In this document: piece by piece, positions 35,100 through 48,700 of the stretch
Position numbering within the stretch: the stretch's first letter is position 1
Layout: each line of letters starts with the position of its first letter
NCBI GenBank assembly: GCA_024500155.1
Contig: CM044879.1
Coordinates: 38,833,072-38,897,071 of the forward strand
Reading direction: 5' to 3'
DNA: 64,000 nt
DNA from: Chenopodium formosanum
Taxonomy: Eukaryota; Streptophyta; Magnoliopsida; Caryophyllales; Amaranthaceae
The notes under the pieces: generated by a model
The model's database searches: none
Told to the model about the DNA's origin: nothing
What the model saw: the letters and a program-made list of their open reading frames with translations, nothing else
Made by a program: the position numbers and the translations under genes

Positions 35100-35899
35100 A
35101 TCTTTCTCTCTCTTTCTTACTTCACTCTCACTCACTCTTACTTCCACTCACCTCCACTGAATCATTCTGCCTTCTTTCAACCAATAGTATCACCAAATTT
35201 CTGGGTTTTTATCTACCAACATAAATAACTACTGGGTACATTCAGATTTTATCTAATTGTTCCATTTTTATTTTATTTTTTGCAATTTCTGGGTCTGATT
35301 CCTTTCTTTGGATTAATGTGAGTAAAAAGATCTTATCTTTTTTCTATTTCCTGTACTTTTATCTACACTTTTGTGGGGTTTGTTTGTGGTTTTAGTGGAG
35401 TACTGTTGAATGTGAATGTATAATCTTTCGAGAATTATAAAGGACAGTGATGTAGACGGGATTTAATCCTCAACCTGAATGTGGATGTGAAGTTGGGTGT
35501 TTTGGATTCCTTTCTTGAATGTGTGTGTTACATTGGACTGCATTTTATAAACTTACAAATAAAAGAAAGCAGGCAACTTTCCCTTTTTGTAATACCCACT
35601 TTTGCTTTAATTTTAATTTGTTTAATTCCTTGAGTGTAAATTTTGTAGACTTAATTATCTAGATCTTGTGAAAAATCTGATTGTCAGAATCTGTGTAAGT
35701 GTATGATTGATGTAATTATATTTTTATCAATTTTTTAGTTGATAAATGAATATTTTTATCCTGCCAATAGAATTAGTTTATGTTTATGTATGGTATAAGT
35801 TTCAAGTTGAGTGTTACTTTAACACCCTTTCAGTGTATTGTACTAAGATTTGAGTAATTTCTTGAATAGATAAAGGGGATGAGCTGCTGATCAACTTTG
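35100..35899 (+). promoter_or_regulatory. Probable leader of the subtilase gene, possibly with an intron
   Basis: CT-rich sequence (35101-35170) is typical of a plant 5' UTR. A GTGAGTAAAA donor-like site at about 35318 and a TTGAATAG acceptor-like site at about 35868 would define a 5'-UTR intron of roughly 550 bp just before the ATG. This is inference from splice-like words only. Confidence 0.35.
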
Positions 35900-38800
35900 A
35901 TGGCTACTGTAAAAATGAAGGGCATTTCAATTGGATTTTTAGTGGTAGTGTTGGTTGCCCACTTGGCTTTCCTAAATGCAGAGATTTACATAGTGACACT
36001 TGAGGAAGATCCAGTAGTGAGTTACCGAGGTGGCGTGAACGGATTCGAAGCCACTGCTTCTGAGACTGATGAGAAGATTGATGTTACTAGGTAAATTTGC
36101 TCATTTGATTCTGGTGAATTTGTCAATTTCTATGCTGTAGGCTGTAGGTTTAAGGCTTATGGAAATATATGTTATGTTATCTTGACCTATGGTGAAGGGC
36201 TGAAGGCATAAAGCTAGGGTGTTTATCCTTTGTATGATTGTATTTGCCTGTTTGTTAGAGGAAATTTTCTTGTATTATTAGCCAAAAATGTGCCAAATTG
36301 TCTAAAATGTCATGAATCCACTTCAGATTAAATGAAGCTTTTAGTCAATAGATGGATTACATTGGTATTGGAATGAGACCAATTATACTGCTTTGGTATG
36401 TTGATGTAATAAGTATATTGCTCTGGTACAGTAAAGGACATGGTCCTTGGCAAGGTCCATTGATCCAATTGTTGAAGGATTTCTCTGAATTATTGGCTCA
36501 CCTCAAAAATGAGGTTTCTGGGGAATTTGAGTGAGATTTTGCTTAGAAGTTGATTAAGAGTATGATTTAATCCACCCCGTGTAAAGGAGGACTATCATAG
36601 AGGATAGTATGATGTAACTTTTGGGATTTTGGGAGCCGATTAAAGATGGACTCTTTTAGTGAAGAATCAAAAGCAAACAAAACCGAACAAAGAAACATAA
36701 ACCTTGGATGAATACGTCTCTCCAAGCATTAGGCTTGAGCTTCATTCACTCACCATCTTTCTTTAGTAGCTATATTACAACCTTAGATAAGGACTACTGA
36801 GGCTAATTTAAGAGAAGAAGTACACAAAATAAGCTTAAGGTTTTGGTTGATTGTAATCAGTTGTAGTACATGTGTGATACCCTGGCCGGGGGGGTTGGGG
36901 GGGGGGGGGGTTGTTAAATTTATTAGTGACAGTCTAACAGTTTTTACTGACATGCTGGAGGGATGTGTTAGGGCAACATAGGTGATCATGTTGAGTTTGT
37001 GGCAGCATACCAAGTGCTTTTGGTTGGCAAAAAGACTCAAGTCATAGATATAATGAGTATTTTTGCTCAATCAATTGACGCTTATGATAAAATGTTCTCA
37101 GTAATGTTAAATGACTTTCTTGCTGGCAATCATGAACGTTTAATATGCCATTATATTCTTAGTATGATATTTTTTTTTAGTATATACTATATAGGTCACA
37201 GTATTGAAGGTTTACTTGTATATCTTGTTTCTTGGGTTTATTTCAGTGAGGCTGTCATATCATATGCTCACCACTTAGAAAAAAGACATGATATGCTTCT
37301 TGGGTTACTGTTCAAAGGTGGTACTTACACCAAGTTATACAGCTATCGGCACCTTATTAATGGTTTTGCAGTTCATACATCACCCGAGCAGGTGAAATTT
37401 TATGTTTTGTTTAATACGAAGTACATATATTGATGCTAGTTCATGTTTGTTTCTTCTTACTTATGCAACCACAATTTTTAGTAGGTAGAAACCCTTAGAA
37501 GAGCCCCTGGTGTGAAATCAGTAGAAAGAGATTGGAAGGTGAAGAGGCTTACAACACATACACCAGAGTTTCTGGGGCTTCCAACTGAGGTATGGCCAAC
37601 TGGAGGTGGGCACGATAAGGCAGGAGAAGACATTGTAATCGGATTTGTGGACTCGGGAATATTTCCTTCACATCCGAGCTTTGCAGCGCATGATTCAGAA
37701 CGATATGGACCTGTTCCTAAGTATACAGGGAAATGTGAAGTTGATCCTGCTACAAAGAAGAGTTTCTGTAATGGCAAGATTATTGGTGCTCAGCATTTTG
37801 CAAAAGCTGCAATAGCAGCTGGAGCATTCAATCCTTCTGTTGATCATGCTTCTCCTCTTGATGGTGATGGACATGGAAGGTCAGAACCATATACTTTGAT
37901 GGGCTCCTTATTGCTAGCTTTTTTTGATTCAACTATCTGATGATATATAAAGATAAGGAAAACATATGAAATGTATACCTTTCTAGAGTTTAGTTATGTT
38001 TTTTATACATGAATTGGTATTAAAGGGAAGGAGGTGACAATAAATTCATCTGTATAATTTTTTTTTTTTACTTTTTCATTTCCTTCCAAAACAGCAGATT
38101 TTGGTTGAAACTTGAAAAGAATGTGAAAATCTTTTTCTTCTCTCCGTTTTATGTAAAGGCCTTCATCAATTCGTCATTAGTAAACCAAACTAAGGAATCA
38201 TTTTTATTCCTACCATTCAAATCAAACAACCCACCCTCATTCCTTCATTTCTTTTTTAAGCACCTTTAAAAATCAAACAAGATGTTAATTGAAAGTTGCT
38301 GTATATCAGATTTGTTTACATTTTTTTCTTGTATATTACTTTGGCAGAAATAAGGAGATTGCATCTTTTGTTTGATTGCCCCTCTATTGTCCATTAAATT
38401 CAATTTGGAAAATGATTTTGATGGAATCTGTTACTGTGAACTCTATATTCATGCAGCCACACAGCTTCTATTGCTGCTGGAAACAATGGAGTTCCTGTCA
38501 GAATGCATAGATATGAATTTGGAAAAGCAAGTGGCATGGCTCCTCGTGCCAGGTAAGAATTACAGACCTTTCTGCTTATGGCTGGCTGTTACATTCTACT
38601 GGAGTTGGGAAACATAACATTTTCTATATTGCTGCAGAATTGCTGTTTACAAGGCGCTTTACCCACTTTTTGGAGGATTTGTTGCAGATGTGATGGCCGC
38701 AATCGACCACGTAATTAACATTAATTTTGAACATTTTGCTGATATAGAATTGGTTTTGCGCATACACAGTCAATATTGTGGGTTATGCCAGAGTCTTTCA

Positions 38801-41800
38801 GTTTGAGTGGTTATAATTCTTCCCTGGGTTTTGGACGAAGTTCAGTGAGACTTCTGCAGTATCTTGTTGAAATAGAGAGTATAAATGTATTGTCCAGGAC
38901 ACCAAGGCTCTGTTCTCCTTAACTCGTCGAAATAAGTTTTCAACAAAAATAAGTAAAGCAATGAGTCTGGGTAAAGCAAAAGTTCAGCAAAAATAAGCCA
39001 AGTTCGTTTTTTTTTTTTTTTAATTTTTTTTTTTTTTTATATAACCAGGAGAATGGAACCTTAATACATAGTACTTAATCCGTTCTTTGAAATATGCAAC
39101 ATGTCCCTATTAAAAGTTTCATAACTATTGCCATGTTTCCTTATTTGCTCATCATTTCTCACTATCTCATCCTCATCACAAATGTCCTCCAGTCCCTCCA
39201 GTTATTTATCTCAATCCCTCTTTTCATCACATAGGCTCCTAAAATATTTTGTCCCTAACATTTTGCAATTATAAAAGAATAGAGGAAATGTATATATATA
39301 TTTTTTTACATGTTTAGGTGGTGTTTCTTTTATGTGTTGTTTATAGGGGAAGAATAGGAGCGAATGTTAGTTACTTGTGATCTGTTCTTTTCACACACAC
39401 ACACACACACAAAAAGTCTGGAGGTTGAATTGATTCTGTTGGATGCTTCAAGCTGTCTTTAAACTGATTACTTAAGCTACTTAATAGATTGTGTTTTTAA
39501 TTATTATTCTTGAACTCACAGTTGATATTTCACAGGCTGTTCAAGATGGTGTTGATATCATAAATCTTTCAGTTGGGCCAAATAGTCCGCCAGCAGAAAC
39601 AAAAACAACCTTTCTGAATCCTTTTGATGCTGCACTTCTTTCAGCTGTTAAGGCAGGCATCTTTGTTGCCCAGGCAGCTGGAAATGGGGGTCCTTTTCCT
39701 AAGACTGTTTTGTCTTACAGTCCATGGATAACATCTGTTGCAGCTGCAATTGATGATCGAAGATATAAAAATCACTTTTTCTTGGGAAATGGAAAAGTTC
39801 TGGCTGGAATAGGACTTTCACGTAAGTTTTATGCCTACCCTTCTGTTATATACTACCTCCGTTTCATATTATGTGCAACAAAGGCCTTGATACGGACACC
39901 TAAACAAATATTGTTTGTGAGTGTAAAATGGAGAGCAAAAGATATAGATGCATGTGTTGATGCAAAATGGATTTTATTAAGATGTAAAAATTATCTATAT
40001 GTCATTTTTTTTCTCTCCTTGGTCTGAAGTCTAAACTCATATCAATCTGATGCAAGTATTTTGCTCCCCTTGCAGCTGCCACTCATTTCAACAAATCTTA
40101 CACCCTTGTTTCAGCAAATGATGCATTGCTAGATACATCTGTTATGAGATTCAGTCCTTCAGATTGTCAGAGGCCTGAAGTTATGAACAGAAAATTGGTG
40201 GAGGGAAAGATTCTTCTCTGTGGCTATTCTTTCAATTTTGTTGTTGGTAGTGCATCAATCAAGAGAGTTTCTGAGACAGCCAAGAGCCTTGGTGCTGCTG
40301 GTTTTGTACTTGCTGTGGAAAGTGTTACTCCCGGGACAAAGTTTGATCCTGTCCCTAGCAGTATACCTGGCATTGTTGTGACTGATGTCAGCAAGTCTCT
40401 GGTAACCTTCCTGAGATCTTTTTCCATCCATTATGTGAATGAGTCTTAAGTAGAAATGACATTTAGTTAATTTTGACAATAATGATAATTTCATTTGGCT
40501 ATTGGGTAGTGGATATTTTAATAAAATTCCTAGTAAACTATATGTGTATAATTGTTTTTTACAGTTTTAATAACTATATAAAGGCAAGAGTATTCTTTTT
40601 TGTTTTGGCTAGAAAACTTGTTGACATAAATACTTGTGCTAGATGTGGCAATTATTCCCCAATGACATCGTCTAATACTTTTACAATTGTACATTACAAT
40701 AGTCTTTAGTTTCTGCAAAGCTGTGGTGAATTTTGGCTTCCAAAGTCTACAAGATGTTAATGCAATGCATTCTAATTTCTGGACCTCTGTTGTTCAGGAG
40801 CTCATAGATTATTATAATGTCTCTACTCCACGGGATTGGACTGGACGAGTTAAGAGCTTTGAAGCAAAAGGCCATATTGGAAATGGGTTAAAGGCTACCC
40901 TCCACAAATCGGCCCCGCAGGTGGCATTATTTTCTGCAAGGGGTCCCAATATAAAAGACTACAGCTTCCGAGATGCAGATCTTTTGAAGCCTGACATTTT
41001 GGCTCCTGGAGCTCTCATATGGGGAGCTTGGTCTCCAACTGGAACTGACGAACCCAACTACGCAGGTATGACTGTCATTTTATGACAAGTTCAGTTAGGG
41101 GTTAATTTTCTCATCTGATGGAAGTTGGAAGCATCCAAGGTTCTGAATTTCTTGATTCTTAACTGAAGTATAGAACCAACTTTATACTAAGTAAAATGCT
41201 ATTGTTGTTCAACCTTGTTATCCCATTTTTCCCCTCCCCAGAATATAAGGCACATAAACCACTACAATTATGTACATACAAATAAGCAATGAAGGCGCAT
41301 TAAATTTTGAACCCGATACCTAACCAGAAACTTCCTCAACACAAAGACCTCTTCTGTTGCTGCATGTGTCATTATGAGGCACACACTTGTTATATTAAGA
41401 AAGATTGGTTGGTAGAGAATTGTTTAGAGGCTAATTTTACCCTCCTAGCAGGGGAAGCATTTGCCATGATTTCTGGAACAAGTATGGCTGCTCCACATAT
41501 TGCTGGGATTGCTGCTCTCATAAAGCAAAAGCACCCTACCTGGAGCCCGGCAGCTATTAAATCAGCTTTGATGACTACAACGACGACAATCAATAGAGCT
41601 GGGGTACCACTTCAAGCTCAGCAGTACACTGGATCGTCTGAGGAGATGACCTTGGTACCTGCAACACCATTTGATTATGGAAGTGGGCATGTAGATCCCC
41701 GAGCAGCTCTAGATCCAGGACTAGTTTTTGATGCAGGTCTGTGCTTATGTTATCTTTTGAAAGCATGCATTATTGTCAGTGTTTATGTGAATTCTTGTTT

Positions 41801-42530
41801 ATTGCTGTTAACAATCAGTACATTTGAAACAAAATACAAAGTACTTTGTCTTTGCTTGCTGGAAAAAATAATAAGAACCAAAAATTAGAATTAGCATCAT
41901 ATTTCTAAACAAAACACCCCTTGTTTATGTCAATATACATTAAGCCTCTCCTTGTTATCAAGAATCTCAACCTTTTGTTTAACGTATAACTTTGGTTTCT
42001 CTTGCCCCTCAGTGGCTTTCTCATTTCTTCTTAATACTTCGTATTTTTTTGTGTTGATATTATACTCTTTTAATTGATCACTTAACTTTCATAGTTTCAT
42101 GTCTTTTCAAACTGAATTCACAGGTTATTCAGATTACTTGGGGTTCTTATGCACCACACCAGGAATCAACCCTCATGAAATAAGGAACTTCACAAAATCA
42201 CCTTGTAATTTTACCATGGGACATCCATCAAACCTTAACACACCGTCAATAGCAATCTCACACCTTGTCAGGACCCAAACTGTCACAAGAACTGTTACTA
42301 ACGTTGCTGAGGAAGAAACATACAAAATCACAGCTAGGATGGGACCATCAATTGCCATTGAGGTAAACCCTCCTGCCATGACTTTACTTCCAGGGGCATC
42401 TCGGAAATTTTCAGTGTCTTTGACAGTGCGTTCAGTGACTGGATCCTACACCTTTGGCCAAATTGTCTTAAAAGGAAGCCGAGGGCATAAGGTTAGTATC
42501 CCAGTAGTAGCTATGGGTTTCAAGCGATAG
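35900..42530 (+). CDS. SBT2.5: Subtilisin-like serine protease, SBT2 type (SBT2.5-like)
   Basis: Ten exons: 35900-36090, 37247-37391, 37485-37879, 38457-38552, 38638-38710, 39536-39821, 40076-40401, 40798-41065, 41452-41736, 42124-42530. Together they total 2472 nt (823 aa). A signal peptide (KGISIGFLVVVLVAHLAFLN, likely cut after Ala27) directs secretion. An I9-type propeptide follows, ending near KVKRLTTHTPEF at about 130-141. The catalytic residues are all present: Asp168 in GFVDSGIFPSHP, His245 in DGHGSHTAS, oxyanion Asn350 in AAGNGGPFP and Ser604 in SGTSMAAPH. A PA insert lies between Asn350 and Ser604, and a fibronectin-III-like C-terminal domain ends IPVVAMGFKR. GEDIVIGFVDSGI, SVGPNSPP and LCGYSFNFVVG are characteristic of the SBT2 clade. 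The gene is intact; the substrate is unknown from sequence. Confidence 0.95.
36888..36910 (+). repeat. G-tract in subtilase intron 1
   Basis: Seven Gs, TT, then fourteen Gs in an otherwise AT-rich intron. Confidence 0.85.
39394..39411 (+). repeat. CA dinucleotide microsatellite in subtilase intron 5
   Basis: CACACACACACACACACA run inside the intron between exons 5 and 6. It is a simple repeat and likely length-polymorphic. Confidence 0.85.
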
Positions 42531-43645
42531 GTTAGGGATGCTTGTCGTTATAGCATGAACTTATAACTTACGGTATTCTTTATGACTTGGTAATAAGCGA
42601 GAAGACAAGGTGTTTTGAGAATGCTATATATGAATATTGAAGAGGTTTTATAGGTGGGAAACTCACTCGTTTTCTTCCTAGGTGAAGTTTTTTTTTTACT
42701 TCTTTTTGGTGGCTAATTTTTGTTGTAATATGCTGTTGTATTAGTCTTTAGGTTAATCATAGTATAGATTCAGCTTGACCTCTTCTTCTGGTCATTTTCG
42801 TTGTAAAGAAGCTAGTGAAGCAGTGGTAATGGGGGGAAAGAGAAGGCAAGAGCAAAAAAAAGTATTGTAAGTTACATGATCAGTTGTAATATTATGAATA
42901 TTTTGAATATTAAAACATAATTTAAAGCTTCCATAATAAACAGGGCTTTAATTGTATGTATACATGCATGTTAATTTCACTATCCCCTACAATTTTACAG
43001 TTAGCTTTTTCGTGGTCTGTTTACTTTGTATTTTTGGTAGTTGTACTGAGATGAATCTAAGTTCTAGATGACCATGCTTACCTTTATGCATAGACGTATA
43101 GTATACATAATCAACATTGATCAAAGTTGATCATATGAATAGAATCATAAATCAATGTGGAAATACTAGAAAGAACGGTAAAGGTATTGAATTGTTGTAG
43201 ATTAAATTTGTGAAATAGACGCGATTTATTCTATATGATCACTTTCTCTCTGATTTCATTCACATTATGCTATGCTCATAGTATAATAAGTAAATGAGAA
43301 AAGTAGGGAACTTTGGAAGGTCACAAGGCCGCAACCCTAGTAAGGATCCCACCCATGGTTGCTTCCTGGATAGGCAAGAAAGCGAATAAATATAACTTAA
43401 AATTTCTCATCACTTGGTACATTTTCCTAGCAATTAAAATTCTTCATCTATTTAATGTATTGGTTAGCAAGTTTTTCCACTTTCTAGTGTAAGTTTTTAG
43501 TGACTTAGCACTCCTTGTGCGTTTAACAACTCTTTAAATTACAATATGTGGTTTTGATGTAATATGTGATTACTTTGAGAGTTTAAGATAATTAAAACTC
43601 CACTATGTGATGAGATTATTTTGTCCCAAAATTCCTGCTTTATTA

Positions 43646-43807
43646 GGGCCTCTTCAGCTAATTTTCAGTTCAGTTCAGTTCAGCTCCAATAAATTCAGCC
43701 CAGTTCAGTTCAGTTCAGTCCAGTTCAGTTCTTAATTTTCTTCTTTCATAAAATATTCAGTTCAGCTCCAATAAGTTCAGTTCAGTTCAGTCAATTAGAA
43801 CGGGCCC
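43646..43807 (-). mobile_element. Tourist-like MITE, copy E
   Basis: Flanked by TTA at 43643-43645 and 43808-43810. The ends are GGGCCTCTTC and GAACGGGCCC. The TTCAG pentamer blocks flank an AATTTTCTTCTTTCATAAAA core, the reverse complement of the core of copy A. Confidence 0.78.
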
Positions 43808-44703
43808 TTAGTATAAATTTATACACAAAAAATTGCTTCAGGGGAGGATCAAGACACTAATAGGTTGCTTCTTGGAGAGCCAAGAGATTAAATTTTTCCC
43901 AAGAAAAGTGCATTAAACTGTGGTGGTTGGTTGAGTATGTGGACATCTTAGCCTAGACAACATCAAAGTAAGCAATCACAAGAGCACGCTACAAGTACTA
44001 CTTGGTAAAATTAAGAATTGGCCATAATCTAGTGTCACCTACAAATACCCGAATATTCTTTTTACAGTATGAAGGTGCAGTGATTACTGATTAGTTAGGG
44101 AGCATGCACAAATTACGACATTAGTAACACTGTAATAGATAGTTACTTTAACGGATTAAACCTTATTTTGACTGAATTGTCATTGTATTCGTTTTTAAAA
44201 ATTACGTAATGTTCATTGATTATAATTAGTTTGACGGATTAAAATATTGTTTTTTTTTTATTTTTTATTTTTATTTATTTTAAGGTGAAGAGAACATAGC
44301 CTAAAAGTAAAAATGATGTAACCAAATATTGATGAATAAATTAAAATGTTTTTCCTAGGCCATTTGCTTGATTATTGATTATTATGTCTAGTTATTTCCA
44401 AAAGCTTTAGTTTTTGACATTTAAAGCATAGTGGAGGATGATGAAATCACTCTAATACTCTTACTAGGGTTCTTCTTACTTGAACTTAAGGCCCACTAAT
44501 CAAATAAAAACATAATACCAATGAAATTTTTAAATATACACCCAGTACATCATATGAATTTGAATGCGTAGACCATTACAAAAGGTCTAACAACCAATGA
44601 ATATTCGCATCAGCTGTTGTAGTGACTAGTGATAACTATTTTGACATCAAATTTTTTTTTTAAAAAATCAAATCTATTTATAAATGTTGTGTCATAGAGT
44701 ATA

Positions 44704-44926
44704 GGGTCTGTTCACATTTATTGAACTGAGTTGAACTGAATTGATTGGAGCTGAACTGAACTGAGCTGAAATGAATATTTTATGAGAGAAGGAAATTAGG
44801 AGCTGAACTGAACTAGTTGAAATGAATATTTTATGAGAGAAGGAAATTAGGAGCTGAACTGAACTGATTGGAGATGAACTCAACTGAATTGCACTGAACT
44901 GAAATTAAGTAAATGTATACAGGCCC
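44704..44926 (+). mobile_element. Tourist-like MITE, copy F, internally duplicated
   Basis: Ends GGGTCTGTTC and ACAGGCCC, with flanks ATA and TAA. A unit of about 53 bp containing GAATATTTTATGAGAGAAGG and GAGCTGAACTGAACT is present twice in tandem (around 44765-44870), so this copy has expanded internally. Confidence 0.75.
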
Positions 44927-45331
44927 TAAGTCTAGTGTTCGAATCTCATCAAGGGATTTGTTTGAGGGATTGTCTCATCTCACAATTCTTAGTTCTTACC
45001 ATAAAAAGAGCATTCAATTTCATTATAAAAATTATTTAAATTTCCAAAATAATCCAACAATATCCACCCAATAACAATAAAGAATCAAAATTATTATTTA
45101 CACATGGCAATAAAATCAATTAAAATATCCATATGTGTCCATATAGATAACTCTTACATATCACAAAATCAAAAACACATGAGTAATGTATCAAAAAAAA
45201 AAAAAAAAAACCATGAGTAACGAATTATTGATCAAATAATATCGCAATTATATGAACATCCATAAAAATCTTCACACATAAATTTCTAGAGAAACTTTTA
45301 AACTTTTCAAAAAGTGTGATGTGAACATATA

Positions 45332-45335
<4 letters not shown>

Positions 45336-45403
<68 letters not shown>

Positions 45404-45404
45404 T
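45336..45404 (+). repeat. ATT microsatellite followed by T27 and A13
   Basis: ATT trinucleotides run directly into about 27 T and 13 A. The T/A junction can fold into a hairpin. It lies about 115 bp upstream of the putative TATA box of ORP copy 1. Confidence 0.85.
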
Positions 45405-45516
45405 ACTTATTCCCTTAAAAAGCGGCTTAGACACAATAATATAAATAAGATGATTAAGACCACATAATGAAATAATCCTACTTATTACTCCTAATCTCCT
45501 TTCTCTTTCTCTCTCT

Positions 45517-45529
45517 TTTATATATATAC
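45517..45529 (+). promoter_or_regulatory. Candidate TATA box of ORP copy 1
   Basis: TTTATATATATAC lies 198 bp before the ATG, behind a CTCTCT tract. Spacing and context fit a plant core promoter, but no start site is known. Confidence 0.4.
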
Positions 45530-45726
45530 ACAACAATTCGTGCAACAACTCCACCTCCAATAATTTCATTTCACTACCAAAAAAAGCCAACAAAATTACA
45601 TTAATAATATTAATCTTGCTTATTAAAAATTATAATCCACCCTCCTTAATTAATTAACGCATCAAAAGCTCTTAATTTCGACACCTCCAAAAAACTCCTC
45701 CAGTTTTTCCTCGTTCATCTTTCCTC

Positions 45727-48700
45727 ATGGTACGTTTCTCTCTAACTTCTTGCTTAAATTACAATTTGCGCATATATTTGTATATGTAATATCATTTGAT
45801 ATAATTCTACAAGTTTTTATGTTATAATTGTTCCTTTGATTTTGGTTATGTTCGATTCGATCTTGCGATTTATGCATTGATGCATAAAGTCATTGATTTA
45901 ATTCGAAAGGGTGTTCATTCACATTATTGTTCGTCTAATTTTATTTTCTTATAAATCGAATCAAATAGAATAGCACAGTGTTGTTGATACGTAATAAAAA
46001 GTTATTTTTTAAGGGTTCGAGAATATGATGTGCTAACTGAATTTTTGAGGAAGGTCAAAAGAAACTTTGTTAAGAAAGCTTCAACCAATCATGTTAAATT
46101 GATTAATTCGAATTTTGAAAGAATAACTTAGATCAAATGCAAGTTGTAACCTTTCATTATACTCTTACGGGGAACGCGGTCTTGTACTTTTCGAACACAT
46201 TTTTTTATTTATAATGTCTAACTTATAATACGAGTATTATGATGAATAATTATATTAGAAGCTATTATAAAAATACTAATCATGCAACCGTCCACTATCA
46301 TGAAATTCATGATAATTCATGATACATTAAAATTTGAAAGTAGGTAAATAGGTAATGTATTTGTCAAAAAAATAAAGTAGGTAATGTAATAGTGTAATAC
46401 ATTTGTTTTATTGAAATTTTAAATCGATTTTATTTTAATTTTTTGAACAATTTGTAGAGTTGAAAATTAAGTTGATTTTCTCCGACTACAATCTAAATTA
46501 TCTAAATAGAGAAAAAAATATGGCGTGTTTTTTTTTTTTTTTTTTTTATTATTATTTTTTTATAGGGGCAATCAAATTAATATTTTGGAAATGTTAGAAT
46601 TATAATCTTATTATTAGTGATAGTCCTGTATTATAGATGAATGTGATAAATTCCTACCATTATTTGATTTTTTCTATATAATACAAATTACATTTCCTTT
46701 TAAATTCGTTTGAGTGATAATATCACACTCTTTATGTTCCTTATTGGCAAAGTTTGATTGTGTTCACACTACTTTCTTAAGTGTTCATGCATTCTATTCC
46801 GTACTTTAAATTACTTAGAACATAAACGTGTCATTATTTAGTTGCAATTGCAAATGTCCGCTATGAATCACCCCACCGACTCACCTTGTGCTCCCAAGTC
46901 CCAACTTTACTAACGCTCAATTTCAGCCTAGCCAAAAAGAGCCCACTTTCTTTATTACGAGTAATTTTTGTTATGAAATGGGCATTTGTAGATGTCAACT
47001 AATTTAGTTAGTAAAATGTTAAATGGTGGATATCTAAAATATACTTTCGAAGTAAAATCTACTCTTGTCTACATCACAACTTTGTGGTCTATACGACTAT
47101 ACACAATTACTATGTGTGTTGAATGAATAATTTGATTAATTCGTTCACTTACTATCCAATTAAAATGAGTACTCTGTATTAAAGAATGTGTAACTTAAGG
47201 AAGGACACCCTGTTATTGAAAGATAGATGGTTGGATCTTGGATGTCTCTATGACCTAAAGTAACTTTTCTTTTTAAGGGTAAAGTATGAAGCTGCAATTA
47301 TTAATCTTAATTGTATATGTTATGCATTTTAATCAATGGTCAAACTTATGTAGACATAAAATTTGGCATTCAGAGATATAAGTCCTTATATGTTGAATTA
47401 TGTATGTACAGGTCCAAGAAGTGAAGAATGAGAACAAGAGGGAGGTCACTTTGACATATCCACTCTCTCTAGATGGAATTTCCAAGAATGATTACAAGCC
47501 TCCCAACGTTCTTCAAATGGTTTTTAGTCTACTCAATAATGTTAGACCTGGAGCTGATCTTACTCGTTTTCAGGTTTGTTTGTAACATGTACATATAACA
47601 TACCTAAGAAATTTTATTGATTGAATTTATATATAAGACTTAGGGCTTGTTCTCTTCGAGCCTATTCTGATTTACTGAGCTGAATTGACGTAAACTGAAT
47701 AGAGCTGAAATGAATTGTTTATGAGAGAAGGAAATTAAGAGTTGAACTGAACTAATTGGAGCTGAACTAAACTAAATAGACCCTTCAACTTAATTTCATT
47801 TCAATTCAGTTCAGTTTAGGTCCAATCAGTTCAGTTCCTAATTTCCTTCTCCCATAAACAATTCATTTAAGCTCTATTCAATTCAGTTCATTTCAACTCA
47901 AACCACTTCAGTTCAGTAAATCAAAACATGACCTTAAATAATTAGCTTATATAGATATAAATGTTCAAAGTTTAAAACGTGTTTTTATTGAATAAAATTT
48001 ATTATGTCTCAAAATTAAATTTAAAACTCTCAATAATATAATCATAATATATGTGTGTGTGTTTTTTTTCCTTTGCAGCTACCTCCATTGTTTAACTTGC
48101 CAAAATCACACCTACAATGCTATGGAGAGTCAGTGTATTGTGTGAACAAGGACATGTTAAGCAAGTGTGCCAACGGAGAGACCGCGGTTGATCGGATGAT
48201 CTCCGTGGTTGCATGGAGCATCTCAACCATTCGCCCGTTAATGTTTGGGGTTGCTCCTTACAACCCCATTCTTGGTGAGACTCATCATGCGTCTAGAGGC
48301 ACCCTTAATGTCCTACTTGAACAGGTATGCAATATGCATCTATATCTATCTTTTCATTTTTTTTTTTTTTGGAATGATAAAAAATTAGAGTGTTGGAAGT
48401 TGTTGAGAAAATATATACCAAAAGTGCAAGTGCACCATAGAATCAATTTCTTTTATTCCAATAAATATTTTGTCTGAAACCGTCACTGCTAAGTCAAATG
48501 TACCAAAATTCAGTAACAAATGAATTTATAGAATTGGAATTATATAGAATTTGTTTCAAAACAATAAAACAATTGATTTCAACTAAGATAATTTAATTAA
48601 ATTTATATTTATATTTTTATTTTTTATATGTAGGTTTCTCACCACCCCCCAGTATCAGCATTGCATGCAACTGATGAGACCAACGGTGTCGAACTCATTT

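Larger units (their letters stand above)
42531..45516. other. Subtilase 3' UTR, then spacer with two MITEs
   Basis: The first few hundred bases after the stop (to about 42930) are the probable 3' UTR of the subtilase. The rest is AT-rich spacer with no coding frame. It contains MITE copies E and F, and a run of ATT repeats, T27 and A13 at about 45336-45404. Confidence 0.5.

Noticed and set aside
36352..36534. 60-codon frame in subtilase intron 1
   Set aside because: It lies between two confidently placed exons, with no splice sites joining it in frame and no similarity to subtilases.
38372..38617. 81-codon frame over subtilase exon 4
   Set aside because: It is a different frame from the real exon (38457-38552), which encodes SHTASIAAGNNG and continues the catalytic domain.
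39850..40020. Stowaway-like insertion in subtilase intron 6
   Set aside because: Only one end (CTACCTCCGTTTCATATTAT) is recognisable. The other boundary could not be found.
44692..44883. Minus-strand frame with repeated SSVQLLISFSHK
   Set aside because: It is produced by the pentamer and duplicated core of MITE copy F.
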